NCBI GenBank assembly: GCA_963783865.1
Contig: CAWAPD010000004.1
Coordinates: 1-64,000, forward strand
DNA length: 64,000 bases
DNA from: CAWAPD01 sp963783865
GTDB lineage: Bacteria > Actinomycetota > Thermoleophilia > UBA2241
Direction: 5' to 3'
A program made the translations under genes and the position numbers. Shown here in pieces: positions 16,304 to 23,529 of the stretch (positions are counted from its first letter, which is position 1; each line of letters starts with the position of its first letter). The notes beneath the pieces are model-generated. The model was given only the letters and a program-made list of their open reading frames with translations, made no database searches and was not told the origin of the DNA.

Positions 16304-17745
16304 GCCCGAAGGTCGACAAGCCGAAGGAGCGGGCGGCGCGGCGCAAGGCCGCGCCGCCCGCGGCCGACGCCGGCGCGACGGCGCGCGGGGGCCGCTTCGC
16401 GGCCGGCCGCGCGCCGTCGTTCGTCGCCCTGAACTCGTCGTTGTCGCTCGACTGGCGCCTGTGGCCCGAGGACATCGAAGGCAGCCGGGCGCACGCCCGG
16501 GCGCTGGCGAGGGTGGGCGTACTGAGCGGCGACGACCTGGCGGCCATCGAAGATGGCCTCACGGTCGTCGCCGCCGAGATCGAGACCGGCGCCTTCGCGT
16601 CCGCCGACGCCGACGAGGACGTGCACATGGCCGTCGAGCGGCGGCTGACCGAGCTGGTCGGCGAGCCCGGCGCCCGCCTGCATACGGGGCGCAGCCGCAA
16701 CGACCAGGTCGTGACCGACGTCCGCCTGCACCTGCGCCGCGTGATCGACGGGCAGCGGGCGGCGCTGCGCGAGCTCCAGGCCGTGCTCGCGGAGCTGGCC
16801 GGCGACCACCTCGAGACGGTGATGCCAGCCTACACGCACCAGCAGCGCGCCCAGGTCACGTCGCTGGCCCACCACCTGCTGGCGTGGTTCTGGATGCTCG
16901 AGCGCGACCGCGAGCGCCTCGCGCGGGCGCTCGAGGCGTGCCTCGAGCTGCCGCTCGGCGCCGGCGCCGCGGTCGGCGTGAACTACGCGATCGACCGGGC
17001 GGCGATCGCCGCCGACCTCGGCTTCGAGACCGTGGCGCCCAACTCGATCGACGCCGTCGCCGACCGCGACTTCGTCGCCGACTACCTTGCCGCCGCCGCG
17101 CAGCTGGCCGGGCACCTGAGCCGGATCGGCGCCGAGGTCGTCCTCTGGGCGACGGCCGAGTACGGCTTCGCACGCCTGCCCGACGCCTACAGCAGCGGCT
17201 CCAGCATCATGCCGCAGAAGAAGAACCCCGACGCGGCCGAGCTGATGCGGGCGGCGGGCCCTCGCGTGGCCGCCGACCTGCAGGGCCTCCTTGCCACGCT
17301 GCACGGCCTGCCGCTCGCCTACGACACCGACCTGCGCGAGGACAAGCGGTACCTGTTCGACGCGGTCGACTGCCTCGACGCGCTGCTGCCGGTGGCGACC
17401 GGCCTGATCGCCGGGCTGGAGTTCGAGACGGCCCGCATGGCCGCCACCTGCGACTGGACGCTGATGACGACCGATGTCGCCGACTTCCTGGTCGGCGAGG
17501 GCGTGCCGTTCCGCGAGGCGCACCACCTGACCGGCACGCTCGTGCGGCTCTGCCTCGAGCGCGGCCTTTCGCCGGAGGAGTTGCCCGACCGCGAGCTGAA
17601 GCGGCTCTCGCCGGCGCTCGACCGCGGCATCCTGGCCGGGCTCTGCGACCCGGTGGCCTCGCTCGAGATGAAGCAGACGGCCGGCGGCTCGGCGCCGAGC
17701 CGCGTCGCCGAGCAGCTCGAGACGGCGCGCCGCCGGCTGCGCTGA
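16300..17745 (+). CDS. argH: Argininosuccinate lyase
   Basis: Fumarase/aspartase-superfamily lyase that splits argininosuccinate into arginine and fumarate. Conserved regions are HTGRSRNDQVVTDVRL, the substrate-loop signature GSSIMPQKKNPDAAELMR, and FREAHHLTGTLVRLC near the C-terminus. The family N-terminal motif is present as GGRFAAG at about residue 30, but no in-frame ATG, GTG or TTG precedes it. The best start is CTG at 16300, which overlaps the argG TGA as CTGA and has GAGGGGG about 8 bp upstream. The ~30 extra N-terminal residues are Arg/Ala/Pro-rich and encoded largely by a palindrome. Start uncertain, function not. Confidence 0.93.
   Translation: MSPKVDKPKERAARRKAAPPAADAGATARGGRFAAGRAPSFVALNSSLSLDWRLWPEDIEGSRAHARALARVGVLSGDDLAAIEDGLTVVAAEIETGAFASADADEDVHMAVERRLTELVGEPGARLHTGRSRNDQVVTDVRLHLRRVIDGQRAALRELQAVLAELAGDHLETVMPAYTHQQRAQVTSLAHHLLAWFWMLERDRERLARALEACLELPLGAGAAVGVNYAIDRAAIAADLGFETVAPNSIDAVADRDFVADYLAAAAQLAGHLSRIGAEVVLWATAEYGFARLPDAYSSGSSIMPQKKNPDAAELMRAAGPRVAADLQGLLATLHGLPLAYDTDLREDKRYLFDAVDCLDALLPVATGLIAGLEFETARMAATCDWTLMTTDVADFLVGEGVPFREAHHLTGTLVRLCLERGLSPEELPDRELKRLSPALDRGILAGLCDPVASLEMKQTAGGSAPSRVAEQLETARRRLR
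16329..16361. repeat. GC-rich palindrome embedded in the argH 5' end
   Basis: 14-bp perfect inverted repeat (GCGGGCGGCGCGGC at 16329-16342 with its complement at 16348-16361; loop GCAAG). It encodes the low-complexity N-terminal tail of ArgH ahead of the conserved GGRF motif. A hairpin this near the start codon could affect translation. Confidence 0.7.
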
Positions 17746-17779
17746 GGCCGGCGGCCGCGGCCTTCGCGAGGATCCGAGC

Positions 17780-18460
17780 ATGACCGCCGAGACCCACCCG
17801 CTGCCGCGCTCCTTCTTCGACCGCCCTGTCCTCGAGGTGGCGCCGCAGCTGATCGGCTGCACGTTCCTGTTCGACGGCGTCGGCGGTCGCATCGTCGAGA
17901 TCGAGGCCTACCGCGCCGACGACCCGGCCAGCCACTCCTTCCGCGGTCCCACCCCGCGCAACGCGGTCATGTTCGGGCCGCCCGGGCATCTCTACGTGTA
18001 CTTCACGATGGGGATCCACTTCTGCTGCAACCTCGTCTGCGAGCCGGAGGGCAGCGCGGGAGCCGTCCTGCTGCGCGCGCTCGAGCCGACGCACGGCCTG
18101 GAGCTCATGGAGGAGCGGCGCGGCGCGGCCGAGCGACGCAGCCTGTGCAGCGGGCCCGCCAAGCTCACCCAGGCGCTCGGCATCGGCCGCGCCGCCGACG
18201 GTCTCTCGGCCTGCGACCCGCCGGTCGCGGTGCTGGCGCGGCCGGGGATGGACCCGGCCGCGCCGGCCACCTGGAGCCAGCCGCGCGGCGCGGTGGCGGC
18301 CACGCCTCGCATCGGCATCTCCCGGGCCGTCGACGAGCCGTGGCGGTTCGTCGACCCCGCGAGCGCCTTCCTCTCGCGGCCGTTTCCCAGAGGCGGCAGG
18401 GCCGGGCGCCCGCGCGCACCGCGCGAGCCCGGCGCGGGCGACGCCGGCGCAGGCCGCTAG
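17780..18460 (+). CDS. DNA-3-methyladenine glycosylase (AAG/MPG family)
   Basis: 226-residue base-excision repair glycosylase that flips out and removes alkylated purines such as 3-methyladenine and hypoxanthine. The catalytic Glu lies in RIVEIEAYRADDPASHSFRG. The family blocks RNAVMFGPPGHLYVYFTMG and SGPAKLTQALGI follow. The last ~25 residues are a Gly/Arg/Pro/Ala-rich tail with no family match. ATG 17780 is 34 bp after argH, so it may be a passenger of the argR-G-H unit, although the function is unrelated. Length is slightly above the family average because of the tail. Confidence 0.92.
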   Translation: MTAETHPLPRSFFDRPVLEVAPQLIGCTFLFDGVGGRIVEIEAYRADDPASHSFRGPTPRNAVMFGPPGHLYVYFTMGIHFCCNLVCEPEGSAGAVLLRALEPTHGLELMEERRGAAERRSLCSGPAKLTQALGIGRAADGLSACDPPVAVLARPGMDPAAPATWSQPRGAVAATPRIGISRAVDEPWRFVDPASAFLSRPFPRGGRAGRPRAPREPGAGDAGAGR

Positions 18461-18503
18461 AACGCGCGTCTCGCCGGTCGTCGGGGGCATATAGTAGGCG
18501 ACA

Positions 18504-18551
18504 GCGGCGGGGCGGCGGCGGCTCCCTGCGGAGCCGCCGCCGCCCCGCCGC
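18504..18551. terminator. Very strong hairpin between the glycosylase and NIF3-like genes
   Basis: 22-bp perfect stem (18504-18525 with 18530-18551) and a CTGC loop. No T-run follows. A TATAGT (18490-18495) just upstream could be a -10, in which case the hairpin would lie in the leader of the gene at 18580 rather than end transcription of the glycosylase. Confidence 0.55.
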
Positions 18552-18579
18552 ACCCCACCACGACGCGAAAGGACACGGC

Positions 18580-19563
18580 GTGAAGCTTCGCGAGATCTAC
18601 CAGACCGCGATCCGCATGGGCATGGAGGCCGATCCGCGAGGGCGCGCGCGGGTGGAGCAGTTCCTGGCCATGACGAAACGGCGCTACGAGAGCCTGGCCG
18701 ACTATCAGAAGGCGGTCTTCGACCAGGAGGAGCTGACCAACCCGTACGTCGACACGCGCATCTACGTCGGCGACCCCAAGACCGAGGTCAAGACGCTCAT
18801 CGGCGGCATCGACATGAACGTCGGCGAGGTGCTGCTCACCGACCGCATGCGCGAGAAGGGCACCAGGATCGACGCCATCTACACGCACCACCCCGAGGGG
18901 ATGGCGCTGTCCAAGCTCGACCGGGTGATGGAGATGCAGACCGAGATCTGGGAGACGTTGGGCGTGCCGGTCCACATCGGCGAGTCGCTCATGGCCGAGC
19001 GCCGCGTCGAGGTGCGCCGCCGCTTCATGCCGATGAACACCGACCAGGCGATCGACGCCGCGCGGCTGCTCGAGATCCCGTTCTTCTCGGCCCACACCCC
19101 GACCGACAACCTCGTGGCGAGCTACGTGCAGAAGTACCTGGACAAGCGCAAGCCGCTCCTCGTCGACGACGTCCGCCGGGCCCTCTTCGAGATCCCCGAG
19201 TACCGTATCGCCGCCGGGAAGGGCGCCGGTCCGTACATCGTCGAAGAGGAGGCCGGACGCCGCGCCGGCAAGGTGTGGGTCGGCATGACCGGCGGCACCG
19301 AGGGTCCCAACGCCATCATGAAGGAGCTCTCGGACCGCGGCATCGGCACCTACGTCGAGATGCACGTCGGGCCCGAGTTCCGCAAGGCGGCCGAGGAGAA
19401 CCACATCCACGTCGTGATCGCCGGCCACATCTCGAGCGACTCGATCGGTGTCAACCTGCTGATGGACGAGCTCGAGCGCGGCGGGGTCGACGTGATCCCC
19501 GTCTCGGGCCTCATCCGCGTGCACCGCGACGCGAAGGGCAAGGTCCTGCGCGAGGGCGCCTGA
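18580..19563 (+). CDS. NIF3/DUF34-like metal-binding protein
   Basis: 327-residue protein with features of the widespread NIF3 (DUF34) family: two metal-ligand regions, AIYTHHPEGMALSKLD in the middle and IHVVIAGHISSDSIGVN near the C-terminus. Family members are dinuclear metal hydrolase-like folds, some linked to GTP cyclohydrolase or metal insertion, with no settled activity. The N-terminal ~100 residues (LREIYQTAIRMGMEADPRGR) are longer than in minimal NIF3 proteins. GTG 18580 is supported by AAAGGA at 18568-18573. It converges with the cupredoxin gene, the two stops lying 1 bp apart. Confidence 0.72.
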   Translation: MKLREIYQTAIRMGMEADPRGRARVEQFLAMTKRRYESLADYQKAVFDQEELTNPYVDTRIYVGDPKTEVKTLIGGIDMNVGEVLLTDRMREKGTRIDAIYTHHPEGMALSKLDRVMEMQTEIWETLGVPVHIGESLMAERRVEVRRRFMPMNTDQAIDAARLLEIPFFSAHTPTDNLVASYVQKYLDKRKPLLVDDVRRALFEIPEYRIAAGKGAGPYIVEEEAGRRAGKVWVGMTGGTEGPNAIMKELSDRGIGTYVEMHVGPEFRKAAEENHIHVVIAGHISSDSIGVNLLMDELERGGVDVIPVSGLIRVHRDAKGKVLREGA

Positions 19564-19564
19564 C

Positions 19565-19987
19565 CTACTTCTTCACGACGATCCTGGCGTGCATCGCCGC
19601 GATGTTCGCGTGGATGGAGCACTCGTAGAAGTACGTGCCCGCCTTGGGGAACGTGAAGCTGAAGGTCTGGCCCTGGGACAGGGTGCCGCTGTTGAACGTC
19701 GGCGTCGGCGCCGCCGTGAGCGACGGTCCGTCGGTCGACACGATGTTGTGCGGCACGGAGTCCTTGTTGGTCCAGGTGACCGTCGTGCCCGGCTTCACCG
19801 TGACGGCCTGTGGGGTGAAGGCGAAGTTCTGGATGGTGACGTCGGTCCCGCCGGAGCCCGACCCGGTGCCCGGAGCCGTGCCCGGCGAGCTCGTGGCCGG
19901 CGACGCTCCGGCGTTGTTGCCGCATCCGGCAGCCACGACCAGCGCGACGGCGACGATCGCCAGTGACAGGTATGCGACTCTGCGCAT
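19565..19987 (-). CDS. Cupredoxin (plastocyanin-like) lipoprotein
   Basis: 140-residue exported copper protein. The signal peptide runs to the lipobox VAAGC, followed by a Gly/Ser/Thr/Pro linker and a ~95-residue cupredoxin domain (VTIQNFAFTPQAVTVKPGTT). The type 1 copper ligands are visible: His in DSVPHNIV, then Cys, His and Met in YECSIHANIAAMHA. It is likely a periplasm-side electron carrier or copper-binding protein. The ATG at 19987 has AGGAGG upstream; a longer in-frame form starting at 20041 would push the signal peptide inward and is rejected. It is divergent from the membrane-protein gene at 20071. Confidence 0.88.
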   Translation of the reverse strand: MRRVAYLSLAIVAVALVVAAGCGNNAGASPATSSPGTAPGTGSGSGGTDVTIQNFAFTPQAVTVKPGTTVTWTNKDSVPHNIVSTDGPSLTAAPTPTFNSGTLSQGQTFSFTFPKAGTYFYECSIHANIAAMHARIVVKK

Positions 19988-20070
19988 CGAGGAAGCCTCC
20001 TGTGTGACAGTATCTGCTTGTGGCGGAGGGTTCCCGGGCAAGACAGGCGGAAACCGTCGGGGGTGCGAGC

Positions 20071-20610
20071 GTGAACGTGCCTGACAGCATCGAGATGGGG
20101 TTCATCTTCACCGCCCACGGCTGGATCGTGATCCTGCACGGGATCGCGCTGGGCGGCCTGTTCGTCGCCGCCCTGGCGGCGACCCTGGCCGCCCTCCTCG
20201 TCTATCGCGCGGACATCCTGACCGCGGCCGGGCAGGTCCGCTGTCTGTGCCTGCTGAAGTCGGCCGGGGTCGTGTCGGTGGCGTCCGGCTGGGCGACGGT
20301 GCTCCTGGGCACGTTCGTCGTGGACCCGTACTTCCACGGCGGCAACGATCCGCCGGCCCACATCCTCGAGTCCTACTCGGGCACCCTCCGCTGGGTCACG
20401 TGGGCGATGCCCGGCAAGGAGGACGCGGCGCTCATGTCGGTGATCCTGGCGTCGGTCGCCGTCGTCGCCATCCTCGCCACAGGACAGGGACTGCTCGTAC
20501 GGGGTCCGGCGCGGACGCTCGTGGCCTGGTTCCTGGCCGTCGCCGTCGGCCTCGCCGGCGTGGCCGCGCTGCTTGGGGCCGGGCTGGCCAAGGTCGGGCC
20601 GATCGTGTGA
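20071..20610 (+). CDS. Multi-pass membrane protein of unknown function
   Basis: 179-residue protein with four hydrophobic segments (GWIVILHGIALGGLFVAALA, a stretch around VASGWATVLLGTFVV, LMSVILASVAVVAILATG, and LVAWFLAVAVGLAGVAALLG). I do not recognise the family. Histidines at FTAHGW, VILHG and DPYFHGG sit at membrane edges, which would suit haem or metal binding; with the divergent cupredoxin this suggests a redox or copper role, but that is inference. GTG 20071 is preferred to GTG 20020, which would leave almost no room for divergent promoters. The TGA overlaps the next ATG (GTGATGG). Confidence 0.7.
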   Translation: MNVPDSIEMGFIFTAHGWIVILHGIALGGLFVAALAATLAALLVYRADILTAAGQVRCLCLLKSAGVVSVASGWATVLLGTFVVDPYFHGGNDPPAHILESYSGTLRWVTWAMPGKEDAALMSVILASVAVVAILATGQGLLVRGPARTLVAWFLAVAVGLAGVAALLGAGLAKVGPIV

Positions 20611-20960
20611 TGGACGACCGGCCGACAGCCGACCATCCGACCGGAGCGGACGCCGGCGCCTGGTCCCGGGCGGTCGCCCCGTGCTTCGTGGCCGGCTCCG
20701 TCGCCGTCGTCGCCCTCGGTGTGATGGCGCTGCTGCGGGACCTGTCGGCCGCCGTCGACAGGTGGTTCGCGTGGCGCGCCGCGGCCGAACAGAGCGGACC
20801 GCTCACGATCGCCGTGGCCGTCTGGCTCGTGACCTGGGCGGTGCTCACCGTCGCCGGACGGCCCAGACGGGTCACCCGTGGTCTGGTCGTCCTGTGCCTG
20901 TGCCTCGTAGCGGCGGGACTCCTCCTTGCCTTCCCTCCGTTCGACACCGCAGTCGGCTGA
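20610..20960 (+). CDS. Small membrane protein of unknown function
   Basis: 116 residues with three predicted membrane helices (VAPCFVAGSVAVVALGVMAL; LTIAVAVWLVTWAVLTVAG; VVLCLCLVAAGLLLAF). Translationally coupled to the preceding membrane-protein gene by a one-base TGATG overlap, and 1 bp ahead of the U32 gene. Family not recognised. The tight coupling suggests a two-subunit membrane complex with the upstream protein. Confidence 0.65.
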   Translation: MDDRPTADHPTGADAGAWSRAVAPCFVAGSVAVVALGVMALLRDLSAAVDRWFAWRAAAEQSGPLTIAVAVWLVTWAVLTVAGRPRRVTRGLVVLCLCLVAAGLLLAFPPFDTAVG

Positions 20961-20961
20961 C

Positions 20962-23478
20962 GTGAGCGCGAAGGGCGAGACGCAGGACCCAGGGCGCATC
21001 GAGCTGCTGGCGCCGGCCGGGGGGCCGCCGGCGCTGCAGGCGGGCCTGTCGGCCGGCGCCGACGCCGTCTACGCGGGCTTCGAGCGTTGGAGCGCGCGCG
21101 CCTTCGCCGGCAACTTCGACGCCGCCGAGCTGACGGCCGCCGTCGACCGCGCCCACCTCTACGGCGCCCGGCTCCACCTGGCGCTGAACGTCTCGCTCAA
21201 GCAGGAGGAGCTGGGGCCGGCGCTGGCGGCGCTGGAAGCGCCGTACCGCGCCGGCCTCGACGCCCTGATCGTGGCCGACCTGCCCTTCGCCGATCTCGTG
21301 CGGCGCGCCTATCCCGGCCTCGCGCTCCACGCGAGCACGCAGCTCGACACGCACTCGTCGGCGCAGCTCGAGCTGCTGGCGAGGCTCGGCTTCTCGCGGG
21401 CGGTCCTCGCCCGCGAGCTGAGCCTCGCCGAGATCGCGGCCTTGGACTCCCACGGGCTGGAGCTCGAGGCCTTCGTGCACGGGGCGCTCTGCTACGGGTA
21501 CTCCGGCGCGTGCCTGCTGTCGAGCATGGCGTCGGGGCGCAGCGGCAACCGCGGGCGCTGCAGCCAGGCGTGCCGGATGCGGTACCGCCTGGAGCCGGCG
21601 GGCGGGGGCGCGGCGCCCGCCACCGCGGGCGCCGCGCCCCCGCCCGGACCCGGTCCCGCCGGCCCGGACCTCGCCCGCGTGCTCTCGACCTCGGACCTGG
21701 CGGCTATCGGGGCGCTGCCGGGGTTGCTGGCGGCCGGCGTCACGTCGTTCAAGATCGAGGGCCGCATGAAGGACCCGGGCTATGTGGGCGTGACCACCGC
21801 CGTCTACCGCGAGGCCCTCGACGCGGCGCTCGCCGATCCGGCCGGATACGCGGTCTTGCCGGAGTGGACGGCGCGCCTGGAGCAGAGCTTCTCTCGCGGG
21901 TTCACGACCGGGCACCTCGAGGGCAGGCACGCCGAGGTGCGGTCGGGCGATCGCGGCGGCCATCGCGGCGTGCTGGTCGGACGCGTCGTGAGCGTCGACG
22001 AGGCCCGCGGTGAGGCGACGGTGCGCGTGACGGCCCAGCTCCAGGCAGGCGACGTCGTGCAGCTGTACACGGTGTGGGGACACACGGAGCCCGTGCGCCT
22101 CGAAGCCGCGCTCGCCGGTGGTCGGCCGACGGGTGCCGGTCCCGTCGACCGGCCGGTGGCCGCCGCCGGCGAGCGCGTGGTCGTGCGCGTGCGTGAGCGC
22201 GTCAGCATCAAGGACAGGCTGTTCCGCCTGAGCTCGGGCGAGATCGACGCCGCGTCGGCGGCACTGGTCGCGGGGAGGGCGCTCGCCCGCCCGGTACCGC
22301 TCGCGGCCACGCTGAGCGGGGCGGTGGGCGAGCGCCCGCGCCTGACGCTGCGAGCCGACGGGGAAGAGGCGGCGGTCTCCGGCGAACGGCCGCTGCAGGC
22401 GGCGAAGAGCGCGCCGGTGACGGCCGCCAAGGCCCGCGACGCGATCGGCGGCCTGGGCGGCACGCCCTACCGGCTGGCCGAGCTGGCCGTCGACCTCCCG
22501 GCCGACGCGTTCCTCGGCGTCGGCGACCTCAAGGCGCTGCGCCGACGGGCGATCGAGGAGCTCGACCGCCGGCGGCTGGGGCGGGCGCGGCGGGCGGCGC
22601 CGCCGGCCGCGCCCGCCCCAGCCCAGACGTCCGCCACGCCCGCCCCCACACGAACGCCCGCGAGCCCTCGCGTCGCTTCCCGCGACCTGCCGGTCGTCGT
22701 GCGGGTGCGTCCCGGCGGTCTCGCCACCCCGCGGCGTCGCGCCGACGTCGTCTGCCTGGACGTGCGCGTGGACGACGATCCTGTCGTCGTCGCCGCCGCC
22801 CGGGAGCGGGCGCGCAAGCTCGCACCGGCCGTGGCCCTTCGCTCGCCCGAGATCCTGTTCGATGCCGACCGCGAGTGGTGGCGGGAGGTCGCGGCCCCGC
22901 CTTGGGACGTCGTGTACGCACGTCACGCGCTGGCGCTCGAGGGGACCGCGTCAGTCGCCGGACGCGTCGTCCTCGACTACCCGCTGCAGGGACTGGGTCA
23001 CGGCCTGCCCGCTCTGCTCGGCGCCCGCGGCATCGTCGCCAGCCCCGAGATGACGCTCGACGAGATCGCCGCGGCAGCGGCGGCGCTGCGCGCCGCCGAC
23101 CCCGCGGCGGCGGTCGAGGTCGTCGCCTTCGGCCGCGAGCAGGTGCTCGTCACGCGCGACGCGCTGGGCCGGGCCGAGGGGCTCGCGAGCGGCGAGCCCC
23201 TCGGCCCGGCCCAGCTCACCCTGACCGACGCCAGGGGCTTCGCCTTCCCCGTCGCCGTGACCGCCGGCGGCACCCGCATCGCCAACGCGCGAGTCACGAA
23301 CGTGGCCGGTCACCTGGGCGACCTCGCCGAGGCGGGCGTGACCGCCGTCATCGTCTGCCTCGACGATATGGACGCGGCGGAACGCGAGGCGTTCGACGAG
23401 GGCGGGGTCGAGGCGCTGGCGGCGTTCGTCTCGCGCGACCGGTCCACCACCGGTCACCTGTTCCGCGGCGTCGCCTGA
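20962..23478 (+). CDS. U32 family protein, RlhA-like (putative 23S rRNA hydroxylation)
   Basis: 838-residue member of the peptidase U32 family, with the N-terminal TIM-barrel start IELLAPAGGPPALQAGLSAG and the U32 signature EAFVHGALCYGYSGACLLSS followed by the Cys-containing SGNRGRCSQACRMRY. A long C-terminal part resembles the DUF3656-containing subgroup. Related E. coli RlhA hydroxylates C2501 of 23S rRNA, and TrhP acts on tRNA; most family members are now thought to be RNA hydroxylation factors rather than proteases. GTG 20962 is 1 bp after the previous stop. Two in-frame Ala/Pro/Gly-rich linkers (about residues 213-229 and 538-575) coincide with strong palindromes. Confidence 0.82.
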   Translation: MSAKGETQDPGRIELLAPAGGPPALQAGLSAGADAVYAGFERWSARAFAGNFDAAELTAAVDRAHLYGARLHLALNVSLKQEELGPALAALEAPYRAGLDALIVADLPFADLVRRAYPGLALHASTQLDTHSSAQLELLARLGFSRAVLARELSLAEIAALDSHGLELEAFVHGALCYGYSGACLLSSMASGRSGNRGRCSQACRMRYRLEPAGGGAAPATAGAAPPPGPGPAGPDLARVLSTSDLAAIGALPGLLAAGVTSFKIEGRMKDPGYVGVTTAVYREALDAALADPAGYAVLPEWTARLEQSFSRGFTTGHLEGRHAEVRSGDRGGHRGVLVGRVVSVDEARGEATVRVTAQLQAGDVVQLYTVWGHTEPVRLEAALAGGRPTGAGPVDRPVAAAGERVVVRVRERVSIKDRLFRLSSGEIDAASAALVAGRALARPVPLAATLSGAVGERPRLTLRADGEEAAVSGERPLQAAKSAPVTAAKARDAIGGLGGTPYRLAELAVDLPADAFLGVGDLKALRRRAIEELDRRRLGRARRAAPPAAPAPAQTSATPAPTRTPASPRVASRDLPVVVRVRPGGLATPRRRADVVCLDVRVDDDPVVVAAARERARKLAPAVALRSPEILFDADREWWREVAAPPWDVVYARHALALEGTASVAGRVVLDYPLQGLGHGLPALLGARGIVASPEMTLDEIAAAAAALRAADPAAAVEVVAFGREQVLVTRDALGRAEGLASGEPLGPAQLTLTDARGFAFPVAVTAGGTRIANARVTNVAGHLGDLAEAGVTAVIVCLDDMDAAEREAFDEGGVEALAAFVSRDRSTTGHLFRGVA
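21599..21646. repeat. GC-rich palindrome embedded in the U32 gene (first)
   Basis: 22-bp perfect stem (21599-21620 with 21625-21646) around a CACC loop. It encodes an Ala/Gly/Pro linker directly after the CSQACRMRY motif. It is the longest coding-embedded palindrome in the window. Confidence 0.8.
22574..22623. repeat. GC-rich palindrome embedded in the U32 gene (second)
   Basis: 18-bp perfect inverted repeat (GGCTGGGGCGGGCGCGGC at 22574-22591 with its complement at 22606-22623). It encodes an RRLGRARRAAPPAAPAPAQ-type linker between the U32 core and the C-terminal domain. Confidence 0.78.
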
Positions 23479-23529
23479 CGACGGCGGCCGGCGCCGCCGG
23501 GATGGGCGGCCGTCCGCAGGGATGGGCGG

